From an uncultured Clostridia bacterium (GTDB lineage: Bacteria; Bacillota; Clostridia; Oscillospirales; Butyricicoccaceae): a DNA stretch of 25,248 nucleotides. Both the position numbers and the translations under genes were made by a program. The stretch is taken from positions 1 to 25,248 of the forward strand of contig CAJUSB010000043.1 of the NCBI GenBank assembly GCA_910589115.1, in the 5' to 3' direction. A model generated the notes under the pieces. That model was not told where the DNA came from, searched no databases, and saw only the letters and a program-made list of their open reading frames with translations. Shown piece after piece: positions 1 to 6,718 of the stretch (positions within the stretch are counted from its first letter, which is position 1; each line of letters opens with the position of its first letter).

Positions 1-33
1 CATTCCACCTACTCTTCATCTTGTAAATAAGAA

Positions 34-77
34 GGGCTGTCTCTTATGATTTATAGGAAATCATTTTGAGACAGCCC
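34..77. repeat. Hairpin repeat, copy 1 (terminator-like on minus strand)
   Basis: An inverted repeat with left arm GGGCTGTCTCTTATGATTT (34-52) and right arm ending GAGACAGCCC (58-77). Read on the minus strand it is a stable stem followed by TTCTTATTT, so it could end transcripts coming from the minus-strand genes to its right. The left arm is identical to the reverse complement of the right arm of the hairpin at 4766-4808, which shows that it is a dispersed unit and not a unique terminator. Confidence 0.7.
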
Positions 78-95
78 CGTTTGCCTGTCCTTACT

Positions 96-245
96 CTATT
101 CAGTTTTTGTGTTCCCATACTCCATATCAATGACGACTGAAACGGTGATATAGTCCTCAATGCGCTTATTACAGAGTTTATCGCCCTCGGCGTCGAACAC
201 CACATGACGGGCAAAGTATTGGAAACACAGGATTTCTACGAGTTT
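96..245 (-). pseudogene. C-terminal remnant of an unrecognised protein
   Basis: A minus-strand open frame of 49 codons ending in TAG at 96-98. It begins inside the last codons of rlmD in another frame and has no start codon and no ribosome binding site. The peptide contains FQYFARHVVFDAEGD and ends IDMEYGNTKTE. Its composition looks like real protein (mixed hydrophobic and acidic, ordered), and it runs directly into the hairpin at 34-77. I do not recognise the family. The likeliest reading is the tail of a gene whose front was deleted when it was joined to the end of rlmD. A chance open frame is possible at this length. Confidence 0.4.
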
Positions 246-1597
246 TCCCTTTGTAGCAACACAATAGTCTCTACATGCCGTGTACGCGGGAATAAATCAA
301 ATGCGCGCACACGTTCCAGCTGATAGCCTGATTCTGCGAACTGTTTGACATCCCGCGCGAGGGTGGCGGGATCGCAGGACACATAAACCATCTTTGCCGG
401 TTCCATTGCTGCGATAGCGTGAATGGTAGCTTCATCCAGACCTTTTCGCGGGGGATCAGCAACAATCACATCGGGCCGTTCTCCCAGATGTGCGAAGCGG
501 ACCGCAGCTTGTGCGGCATCAGCGCACAGGAAGGAAACATTCCCGATACCATTCCGTGCGGCATTATCGCGTGCATTTGCGACCGCTTCCGGGACGATTT
601 CGATGCCTGTTACATGTTTTGCGCGGCGTGCCAGGGCGAGGGTAATTGTCCCGGCGCCGCAGCAGAGGTCAACGGTGGTTTCCGAACCGGTCAGCCCGGC
701 GAATTCGAGCACGCATTCATACAGCTGCTCAGTCTGGGCGTGATTGACCTGATAGAAGGCATGGGGAGACAGCCGAAAGATATTCCCGCAGAGGCGGTCT
801 TCCAGCTCGGCCTCACCCCATAGTGTCAGAGTGCGTTCACCTAAAATGACATTATCATTTCGTTTGTTCACGTTCAGAACAATACCTGTCATGGATGGAC
901 AGGCTTCCCGGGCGCGGCGGATGAGTTCATCCTGCTCAGGCAGGCGGGCGCGTGCGGCAACGATGCACAGATGGGTTTCACCGCTGGCATCGCCTGTGCG
1001 GACGTAAATATGCCTGACAATTCCCTTGTTTGCGGCTGCATCATAGGGTGTGATACCACAGTCTGTCATCCAGTCCCGGACGACTCCGGCCAGCAGGTCG
1101 GCTGCTTCTGATTGTATCAGGCAGTGCGCGGCTGGAATGATGTCATGGCTTCTTGCACGGTAAAAGCCGGTTATAATGCGGCCGTCTTTGTCATAGCCAA
1201 CGGGATATTGTGCTTTGTTGCGGTAGTGTGTTATTTTCGGGGCAGCAACAATTTGCAGTTCCGGAATTGTAATCCCACCAATGCGGTGCAGTGCATCCGT
1301 CACTTTTTTCTGTTTTGCGCGCAGCTCTTCTTCGTAGGTAATGTGCTGCCAGCAGCATCCGCCGCATTTTCCGGCGAGTGGGCAGGCCGGTGTGATACGG
1401 TGTTTTGACGGAACAACGAGACGTTCCAGCCGGCCGTATGCGATACGGCTGTTCACACGTGTGATGCGGATATCGCATTGATCGCCTGCGGCCGTACCCG
1501 GTACGAATACGATCATATCATGCACGCGGGCGATTCCCAGACCTTCGGTGCTGTAGTCAAAAATTGCTGCACGGTAAATTTTATTCTTTTCCACCAT
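236..1597 (-). CDS. rlmD: 23S rRNA (uracil-5-)-methyltransferase, RlmD/RumA type
   Basis: The 453-residue product is a class I, SAM-dependent RNA m5U methyltransferase of the TrmA/RlmCD family. An N-terminal TRAM domain (about 1-60) is followed by the iron-sulfur ligands C72, C78, C81 and C159. The SAM-binding motif DLCCGAGTITLALAR comes next, then DPPRKGLDEA, and the motif VSCDPATLARD carries the catalytic cysteine C408. All key residues are present, so the enzyme should be active. Firmicutes often encode two or three paralogues with different targets (23S U747 or U1939), and sequence alone does not say which uracil is modified. The gene overlaps the lipoprotein gene upstream by 17 bases, so the two probably share a transcript. 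The stop is followed at once by an unrelated coding remnant, which marks a rearranged edge. Confidence 0.93.
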   Translation of the reverse strand: MVEKNKIYRAAIFDYSTEGLGIARVHDMIVFVPGTAAGDQCDIRITRVNSRIAYGRLERLVVPSKHRITPACPLAGKCGGCCWQHITYEEELRAKQKKVTDALHRIGGITIPELQIVAAPKITHYRNKAQYPVGYDKDGRIITGFYRARSHDIIPAAHCLIQSEAADLLAGVVRDWMTDCGITPYDAAANKGIVRHIYVRTGDASGETHLCIVAARARLPEQDELIRRAREACPSMTGIVLNVNKRNDNVILGERTLTLWGEAELEDRLCGNIFRLSPHAFYQVNHAQTEQLYECVLEFAGLTGSETTVDLCCGAGTITLALARRAKHVTGIEIVPEAVANARDNAARNGIGNVSFLCADAAQAAVRFAHLGERPDVIVADPPRKGLDEATIHAIAAMEPAKMVYVSCDPATLARDVKQFAESGYQLERVRAFDLFPRTRHVETIVLLQRENS

Positions 1598-2432
1598 AAA
1601 TTTCCCTCAAAAATGGTTCACTCAATACGTTTGATAGGTCTGCGTAGGAAAGCGGGAAGGTTTGTACACCCAGCGCATATGGCGCAATATCATATTCCTG
1701 ATAAACGATTGTCAGGGCCTCCGGGCCGATGAGGAAACGGTCTGCATCAAAGGTCTGGTCCAGCAGTTCCTGCCAGTTATCATATAAGGACTGTTGTTTC
1801 TCCATGCCTTCAATGGTTTGGGTGAGTAATTGGAGGAGGGCATTTTTATAGTCGGCTTCACGGAACAGCTCTGCTAATTTGACGAGCGAACCGTCTGATT
1901 TGCGGAAATTCTCACATGAGACCGCATGGGAGCCGTGTGCGCCGCCCGTATAAGTTTCCAGATCGCGCCGGATGGAGACGAAAGCGCTTCCGTCGTAGAC
2001 GATCTCGCTTGTCTCGGCGATTGAAAAGGGCATAAATTCGCTGCCGTAATCCTCCGCTGCTTTTTTATTTTCGCGTGCAAAATTGACAAGGTCACCCGTC
2101 CACCACTCGGCCTCTTTGCGGTATAGCTCGTCATAATAGCGGTCGATTGCTTTTTTTGCGGCGCCGTCTACCAGTCCGCTCACATCAGGGCGGGTGATGT
2201 ATGCGGTCAGGAGCGGCAGGCCGTCGGTATCGTTGACCGTGGTACATTCCTCTTGTGTTTGATCGCCCTCTATGATGGTTTCTTCCGGTGTGATGGGTAC
2301 AGGCTGTGTTTCTTGTTTGGGCTGTACGGGTGGTGTGTCTGTCACCGATGTGGCGGGGGCTTCCCGTCCGCCGCAGGAACTCAGCAGCAGCAATACTGAT
2401 CCTGTTATAAATAAAGTGCGCAGCATTTTCAT
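1581..2432 (-). CDS. Lipoprotein with DUF4163/DUF3298-type domain
   Basis: The 283-residue protein starts with a lipoprotein signal peptide: MKMLR, a hydrophobic run, then LLSSC with the lipidated cysteine at C20. A low-complexity Pro/Thr/Glu linker (about 25-65) would hold the folded part away from the membrane. The C-terminal two thirds matches the pattern of extracellular DUF4163/DUF3298 proteins (relatives of the RsiV anti-sigma sensor domain), including the signature YTGGAHGSH and the late LSYADLSNVL. No transmembrane helix or cytoplasmic anti-sigma part is present, so it is not RsiV itself. Its role is unknown, possibly ligand binding at the cell surface. A strong ribosome binding site (GAAAGGAG) precedes the ATG. 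The gene probably leads a two-gene transcript with rlmD. Confidence 0.8.
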   Translation of the reverse strand: MKMLRTLFITGSVLLLLSSCGGREAPATSVTDTPPVQPKQETQPVPITPEETIIEGDQTQEECTTVNDTDGLPLLTAYITRPDVSGLVDGAAKKAIDRYYDELYRKEAEWWTGDLVNFARENKKAAEDYGSEFMPFSIAETSEIVYDGSAFVSIRRDLETYTGGAHGSHAVSCENFRKSDGSLVKLAELFREADYKNALLQLLTQTIEGMEKQQSLYDNWQELLDQTFDADRFLIGPEALTIVYQEYDIAPYALGVQTFPLSYADLSNVLSEPFLREIYGGKE

Positions 2433-2485
2433 AGCCGCTCGCTCCTTTCGGATCCGCCGTCAGGCAGTCTCAATTCTTATCTATC

Positions 2486-2514
2486 AGTATATCACAGAAT
2501 TCGTCATTTGGGAA
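2486..2514 (-). promoter_or_regulatory. Candidate promoter of lipoprotein-rlmD operon
   Basis: Minus-strand -10 TATACT (2486-2491) lies 17 bases from a weak -35 TTCCCA (2509-2514), about 55 bases upstream of the lipoprotein start. The -10 is near consensus and the spacing is ideal. The -35 is poor. Confidence 0.45.
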
Positions 2515-2601
2515 CGTGTATATTTGTGAACAATTTTGCAAAGGATAAAAAACAAAAGAACGGCCTGTATTCGTACAGGCGGCCAAGAGGAGGCAGAAGG
2601 A

Positions 2602-2811
2602 ATGGAACACCGGGAAATTCCGACCGGGTTAATGAGCCGGATGGCACACAGCACACGGGCAATGGACGGATTTTTTTCGCTGGATGATGACCGGCGGGAT
2701 GCGTTAGTGCAGTATATTCAGGGTGCACAGACGGGAGCGGAAGCAAAAAGCCGTATGGAGGAGGCGGTTGAAGCATTGGAGCAGGCGGACGATACATTCC
2801 GCAGGTTCTGA
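2602..2811 (+). CDS. Small conserved-looking hypothetical protein (69 aa)
   Basis: I chose the ATG at 2602 because a strong AGGAGG-like site lies just upstream (2588-2600). The frame is open further upstream, but that part is lysine/arginine rich and unlike protein. The 69-residue product is hydrophilic and predicted helical, with MEHREIPTGLMSRMAH at the start and DDDRRDALVQYIQGA in the middle. It has no signal peptide, cysteine cluster or membrane segment. The pattern resembles short acidic helical proteins that recur in Oscillospiraceae genomes, but I do not recognise a named family. It is divergent from the lipoprotein gene across a 169-base spacer that includes a short hairpin around 2566-2583. 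Confidence 0.55.
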   Translation: MEHREIPTGLMSRMAHSTRAMDGFFSLDDDRRDALVQYIQGAQTGAEAKSRMEEAVEALEQADDTFRRF

Positions 2812-2855
2812 GTTGCAGATCGCCCGGGGGGATCAAAAAAGCGGCAGCCCCAAAC

Positions 2856-2896
2856 TAAAAAACAAAGGCCAGTCCTTGGAAAAAAGGCTGGTCTTT
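2856..2896 (-). terminator. Intrinsic terminator, minus strand
   Basis: On the minus strand a stem (AAAGACCAGCCTT paired with AAGGACTGGCCTTT) is followed by GTTTTTTAG. It lies 65 bases after the stop of the minus-strand pseudogene at 2961 and suits that transcript. The plus strand lacks a good T-run here. Confidence 0.7.
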
Positions 2897-2960
2897 GCTG
2901 TATAATTGTAGCATAAAACCAATATTGACCGCAGGGAAAACCTGGAATGTAAGATTTGCT

Positions 2961-3932
2961 TTAATCGCAAGAGCGCTCAGAAAATGGTTTCAGATATCCC
3001 AGAAGTTGGTCTTCAAATATCTGGAAAGCCTCTTGCGCAAATTTTGTTCGTTTCTCCTCGTCCAGCAGATGCATTGCACACCGGTTCATAGCATTAAAAT
3101 TCGGTACATCATCTCGGGATGCGTCCTGCTTGCCGTTGGAGAAGCGCCAGACAATCCACCAGTTATTCGGTAAAATAATAAGAGGGTCGAGAAAACGGCG
3201 GAGGTCTTTCATCTCATTCGCCGTAAGTGCCGCAGTGTCCACTTTTTCCCTGTTTTCTACATTCATTAAACAAAATCCGGCGACCAAGTGGCCATCATCG
3301 GACACCTCGATCCGGAACCACATTTGCCGGCCTGGCTGGGGCAAAACTACACCTTTGACATGGTAATTCAATCCGGGGCAGAAGGCGGTCAGGCTCTCAT
3401 TTTTCCAATCCTGATAAGAATGATAGAAGAATTCCGGATCTTCCAGCAGTCCACGATGCTTTGCAGCGCTCTGCTCTGTTTCGCGGCGGAACGCCTCCAG
3501 CACATTGCAAATCTGTTCTTCCTCCGCCTGCATTCCAGCCCCGGACAGGAAGGAGCGAATAGTCTCTGTATATTGTCCCACTTGAATTGGGATTTCGGAG
3601 CCTTTTTTCAGCCAGTCACAAATTTTCACCCCACTGTCGTCAACTTAAGGGTTATGGAAATTTTTACAAGTTCTGGGCGCAATCCATGGTATAGAATATT
3701 GGCAAATTAGACAACCGTTTAGTTTACGAAAAGACATACAAATATTTCCAATTTGCTTAAGTTGACGACAGTGATTTTCACCCAGGAAACCAAGTGGATT
3801 TTATCATTCGGCAGTATGGTTCCATCCTTTGCTGTCATGCTCCAGGGAGAGGGAGGGGTTCCCCATTTTGTCAGATAGATGAGCGGCGCGTTTCGGGTGT
3901 AGGAATAGTAATCATAAAATGTTGGATTCCAT
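2961..3932 (-). pseudogene. Unknown gene downstream of WYL regulator, broken by +1 slip and MITE insertion
   Basis: The longest intact piece is 2961-3629 (222 codons, beginning with a GTG created at the element edge), with motifs FFYHSYQDWKNE and NNWWIVWRFSNGK. If the element at 3632-3773 and one copy of its 10-base duplication are removed, the frame continues without a stop into residues ending PNDKIHLVSW and further to YDYYSYTRNAPLIYLT. The natural start is the ATG at 3932, six bases after a strong AGAGGAAG site and 13 bases after the stop of the WYL gene. Starting there, translation reads MESNIL and stops, because a run of four T (plus-strand A run 3916-3919) carries one base too many. Two independent lesions mean the gene is dead, or at most yields a truncated product. 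I recognise no domain. The operon position suggests it worked with the WYL regulator. Confidence 0.75.
3632..3773. mobile_element. 142-bp MITE with 18-bp terminal inverted repeats
   Basis: The ends are perfect 18-base inverted repeats: CACTGTCGTCAACTTAAG at 3632-3649 and its complement at 3756-3773. Similarity continues inward in imperfect form (TGGAAAT near both ends). The element is flanked by a perfect 10-base direct repeat ATTTTCACCC (3622-3631 and 3774-3783). It is AT rich and has no coding capacity. A 10-base duplication and such ends suggest mobilisation in trans by a DDE transposase, for example one of the IS4/IS231 or related groups; the family is inference. Confidence 0.9.
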
Positions 3933-3945
3933 TAAAAACTTCCTC

Positions 3946-4445
3946 TTATTCTTTCATGCCAGATGTGGTTTCCGGCGTTTTTTGATAACGCTCCCACCCC
4001 ATCCACAGGGCATCGCTGATCTCCCGCCGCAGCCAGAGCGGTTCCAAAACCTGACAGACCGCCACATATTGCAGCGCCCAGAATTTCAGTCCGGCGGCCC
4101 CAGTGAAGACTGTCGCGTCAAAGGTCCCGTCTCCGTTGTCCCGGAGCTGGGTTTCCATGCCGAAACGGTCCAGCACATCGCTGAGCAAGTCCTCATCGCA
4201 GCGCAGCACCGCCCGGATCACCTCGCCGGGAAACGGGTACACCCGTTCTCGGGCATAATGCGCTAAATCCAGACCGATTGGCAGTGGTTCAGCAAGCTGG
4301 TCTTCCAGCAGGATCGGGGACCGGATACGGTCCACACGGTAGTAGCTGATATTTTCTTTTCCCTGATAACGGCAGAGCAAATAATAGTTCCCGTTAGCAA
4401 AATAAAGCCCGTAAGGCGACACCTGATAGGGCCGCTCCCAGCGGG
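3946..4445 (-). pseudogene. WYL-domain transcriptional regulator, N-terminus lost
   Basis: The frame from the GTG at 4422 gives 158 residues beginning SPYGLYFANGNYYLL and continuing ISYYRVDRI, GLDLAHYARERVYPF and LKFWALQYV. This is the ligand-binding WYL domain plus the WCX C-terminal extension of DeoR/YafY-type regulators. Homology runs a few codons further upstream (RWERPYQV), then ends abruptly near 4440, where an unrelated leucine-rich-repeat sequence on the other strand begins. The helix-turn-helix half expected in a roughly 300-residue protein is absent. The product could not bind DNA in the normal way, so I call it a pseudogene. It is the first gene of a two-gene operon with the broken gene 13 bases downstream. 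Confidence 0.8.
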
Positions 4446-4724
4446 GATGTGATGATCCTGGAGGGTGTTACTGAGATTGGCCGGGGGGCTTTCGCGTACT
4501 GCCACAGCCTGACCGGCGTGGTAATCCTAGAAGGCGTCACTGAGATTGGCTATGACGCTTTCATGGGCTGTCACAACCTGGCAAGCGTAGCGATTCCGGA
4601 GAGCGCCGTTGCGATTGATATGGAATATAATGACGATTTAATCGTCCACACTCCCGCCAGAAGTTATGCGGAGTGGTACTTCACGGAGTGCGGCCTCCAC
4701 CCGGCTGAACCGATACCAGACTAA
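4440..4724 (+). pseudogene. C-terminal fragment of BspA-like leucine-rich-repeat (LRR_5) protein
   Basis: An open frame with two LRR_5 repeats of the form ILEGVTEIG-x-AF-x-xC-x-xL, followed by a degenerate repeat and a tail ending HPAEPIPD. Repeats of this kind normally occur in long secreted or surface proteins. Here there is no signal peptide, no ribosome binding site and no room upstream, since at about 4440 the sequence switches to the WYL gene on the opposite strand. It is therefore the last few repeats of a gene whose front was lost. An ATG or GTG at 4446-4449 exists but has no convincing Shine-Dalgarno. Confidence 0.75.
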
Positions 4725-4765
4725 TGTGAATCGAGACAAGGAGAGCAAGGTAACGGCAAGCAATA

Positions 4766-4808
4766 GGGTTGTTTCTTATGATTTATGTGAAATCATAAGA
4801 GACAGCCC
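4766..4808. repeat. Hairpin repeat, copy 2
   Basis: Left arm GGGTTGTTTCTTATGATTT (4766-4784), five-base loop, right arm AAATCATAAGAGACAGCCC (4790-4808). The two differences between the arms become G-U pairs in RNA, so the stem is unbroken. On the plus strand it is followed by CTTATTT and may stop transcription before the metK promoter. It shares its arms with the hairpin at 34-77. Confidence 0.75.
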
Positions 4809-4838
4809 CTTATTTCCGCGGAAATTGGAAACGGGGGA

Positions 4839-4867
4839 TTGACAAAAGCGGGGAAGGGCTGTATACT
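4839..4867 (+). promoter_or_regulatory. metK promoter (TTGACA-17-TATACT)
   Basis: A consensus -35 TTGACA at 4839-4844 and a near-consensus -10 TATACT at 4862-4867 are separated by exactly 17 bases. Transcription should begin around 4874, about 17 bases before the SAM riboswitch. It is a housekeeping sigma-A type promoter. Confidence 0.88.
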
Positions 4868-4890
4868 ATATATCGACAAGTTTATATTTC

Positions 4891-4980
4891 CTTATCAAGA
4901 GTGACGGAGGGATCGGCCCGATGAAGTCCGGCAACCTGCCAGCAGGCAAGGTGCCAAATCCGGCGGAAACGAAAGATGAG
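4891..4980 (+). ncRNA. SAM-I riboswitch (S-box leader)
   Basis: The conserved SAM-I core is present in order: CTTATCAAGAG, then GGAGGGATCGGCCCGATGAA, then CCGGCAACC, then GGTGCCAAATCC, and the closing P1 strand GAAAGATGAG. The first and last strands (CTTATC with GATGAG) pair to form P1. It sits directly in front of an intrinsic terminator and then metK, so high S-adenosylmethionine should stabilise P1 and allow termination. This is the classic placement on a SAM synthetase gene. Confidence 0.95.
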
Positions 4981-4991
4981 GCTTTAGATTA

Positions 4992-5025
4992 CTCGCTTCC
5001 CGTTTTCGGAAAGCGGGTTTTTTGT
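4992..5025 (+). terminator. Riboswitch expression platform terminator
   Basis: A stem formed by CGCTTCC and GGAAAGCG with a short loop is followed by GGGTTTTTTG. It starts 11 bases after the riboswitch and would act as the SAM-dependent attenuator of metK. Confidence 0.85.
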
Positions 5026-5184
5026 CCTCATCGGCAGCTTTGTCAGAGGATTGTAATTGGAACCTGTAAAGACAGGGTCTATATGATTGGGGCGGCGAAA
5101 GGGAGCGGGCCCTGCACTGCGATGTGAATCGGTGCGGGGGGCTGTTTGGACGCGGCACCATAGTGGAAAGGACTGTAAATAATT

Positions 5185-6375
5185 ATGGCAAGACATCTTT
5201 TTACTTCTGAATCTGTTACCGAGGGACATCCTGACAAGATTTGCGATCAAATTTCAGATGCAATTCTTGACGCAATGCTGGAGCATGACCCATATTCCCG
5301 CGTAGCCTGTGAAACGACCTGTACAACGGGTATGGTATCGGTCATGGGAGAGATTTCGACGCAATGTTATGTAGATATCCCGAAGGTAGCGCGCAGTGTG
5401 ATTCGGGAGATTGGCTATGATCGGGCGAAGTATGGTTTTGACAGTGATACTTGTGCAATTATCACATCGATTGACGAGCAGTCAGCGGATATCGCGTTGG
5501 GTGTTGACAATTCGCTGGAGCGCAAGGAAGGGGACTCTGACGCGGAGTTGGCGACTGGTGCGGGCGACCAGGGGATGATGTTCGGCTATGCATGTGACGA
5601 GACGCCTGAGCGGATGCCGCTGCCGATTTCGCTGGCGCACAAGCTGGTGCGCCGTCTGACGGATGTACGGAAAAACGGACAGTTTCCATATCTCCGGCCT
5701 GACGGAAAGAGCCAGGTGACGGTAGAGTATGATGAGAACAATGTACCTGTGCGTGTAGATACGGTTGTTATTTCAACGCAGCATTCGCCTGATGTATCTT
5801 TGAGCACCATCCGGCGGGATATGATTGAGCATGTGATTCGGGATGTAATTCCGTCTCATTTGCTGGATGAGAAGACGCGGTTTTATGTGAATCCGACAGG
5901 GCGGTTTGTAATTGGCGGGCCGCAGGGAGATTCAGGGCTGACGGGGCGCAAGATTATTGTGGATACATACGGCGGCACGGCGCGGCACGGGGGCGGCGCA
6001 TTCTCGGGCAAGGACCCCACGAAGGTAGACCGTTCGGCGGCGTATGCGGCGCGTTACGTAGCGAAGAACATCGTTGCGGCTGGGCTTGCGAAACGTTGTG
6101 AGGTACAGTTGGCGTATGCGATTGGGGTAGCGCGGCCGGTTTCGGTCATGATTGACACATTTGGGACTGGCACGGTGAGTGAGGAAGTGTTATCTGCTGC
6201 GGTTGAGAAGGTATTCGATCTGCGTCCGGCGGCGATTATCAAGGCGCTTGACTTGCGTCGTCCGATTTACAAGGCGCTTGCAGCATATGGACACATGGGC
6301 CGTGAAGACCTTGGCGTGAAGTGGGAAGAGACAGACAAGACGGAAGAGCTGCTTTCAGCGGTTAAGAACGTTTAA
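5185..6375 (+). CDS. metK: S-adenosylmethionine synthetase
   Basis: A full-length 396-residue methionine adenosyltransferase, which makes S-adenosylmethionine from ATP and methionine in the cytoplasm. Family signatures are intact: the N-terminal FTSESVTEGHPDK, the hexapeptide-type motif GAGDQGMMFGY in the middle, and the glycine-rich GGGAFSGKDPTKVDRSAAY near residue 270. The start is the ATG at 5185, preceded by AAGGA about 12 bases away, a slightly long spacing. SAM is the methyl donor for the seven or so methylations performed by the cobalamin operon downstream, though the two are transcribed separately. Control is by the SAM-I riboswitch, with about 160 further leader bases of unknown role between terminator and start codon. 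Confidence 0.98.
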   Translation: MARHLFTSESVTEGHPDKICDQISDAILDAMLEHDPYSRVACETTCTTGMVSVMGEISTQCYVDIPKVARSVIREIGYDRAKYGFDSDTCAIITSIDEQSADIALGVDNSLERKEGDSDAELATGAGDQGMMFGYACDETPERMPLPISLAHKLVRRLTDVRKNGQFPYLRPDGKSQVTVEYDENNVPVRVDTVVISTQHSPDVSLSTIRRDMIEHVIRDVIPSHLLDEKTRFYVNPTGRFVIGGPQGDSGLTGRKIIVDTYGGTARHGGGAFSGKDPTKVDRSAAYAARYVAKNIVAAGLAKRCEVQLAYAIGVARPVSVMIDTFGTGTVSEEVLSAAVEKVFDLRPAAIIKALDLRRPIYKALAAYGHMGREDLGVKWEETDKTEELLSAVKNV

Positions 6376-6390
6376 CATACGAAAAAAGAC

Positions 6391-6430
6391 TGTGCGGGAG
6401 GGAGAAAGCGCCCTTCCGCACAATTTTATT
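6391..6430 (+). terminator. metK terminator
   Basis: A GC-rich stem (TGTGCGGGAGGG paired with CCCTTCCGCACA) is followed by ATTTTATT, 15 bases after the metK stop. It merges directly into the first copy of the GC-rich repeat. Confidence 0.75.
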
Positions 6431-6560
6431 CGCCTCCGCAGCGGGCGCCAAAGGGCGCTGCCCTCTGGACTCCCGCCCCTCGCCGGGGGCGTCCTGCGCG
6501 GACAGCGCCAGAGGGACTTGTCCCTCTGGACTCCCATTCATCGCCTGCGGGCGGGACGGG
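6431..6560 (+). repeat. GC-rich dispersed repeat, copy A
   Basis: A roughly 130-base unit beginning CGCCTCCGCAGCGGGCGCCA and containing AAAGGGCGCTGCCCTCTGGA, a perfect hairpin around CCAGAGGGAC/GTCCCTCTGG, and ending CGCCTGCGGGCGGGACGGG. It is nearly identical to 8371-8502 in the same orientation. Together with the hairpins behind it, it fills the 343-base gap between metK and the methyltransferase gene. It has no coding signal. Confidence 0.9.
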
Positions 6561-6587
6561 GGCTGGCCGTACTCGTTCATGCAGGCT

Positions 6588-6657
6588 GCTTCTCCCCGCC
6601 CTCCTTTTGGCGGGGAGAAGCGAGAGCAATGGGAGGCCTTTCAAAGAAGGGTCTCCC
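6588..6657. repeat. Two tandem hairpins behind repeat copy A
   Basis: A 13-base perfect stem GCTTCTCCCCGCC / GGCGGGGAGAAGC (6588-6600 and 6609-6621) with loop CTCCTTTT, then a second stem GGGAGGCCTTTC / GAAGGGTCTCCC (6631-6657). The first has the same core as the hairpin at 7597-7630. Neither has a T-run, so they look like repeat-family structures and not terminators. Confidence 0.7.
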
Positions 6658-6718
6658 ATTTAGGAAAGGTTTAACATTCCAAAACACACGACCGAGCAGA
6701 ACAGGAGCATGATTATAG

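Noticed and set aside
2895..3173. Plus-strand small gene around 2895-3173
   Set aside because: It is antisense to the end of the pseudogene, and the candidate -10 TATAAT at 2901 has a 19-base spacing to a weak -35.
3632..3773. Intrinsic terminator in place of MITE
   Set aside because: The 18-bp arms are 106 bases apart and the element has a perfect 10-bp target duplication, which terminators do not have.
6358..6718. Small genes on either strand after metK
   Set aside because: All are Arg/Pro/Gly-rich readings of the GC-rich repeat without starts and ribosome binding sites of good quality.
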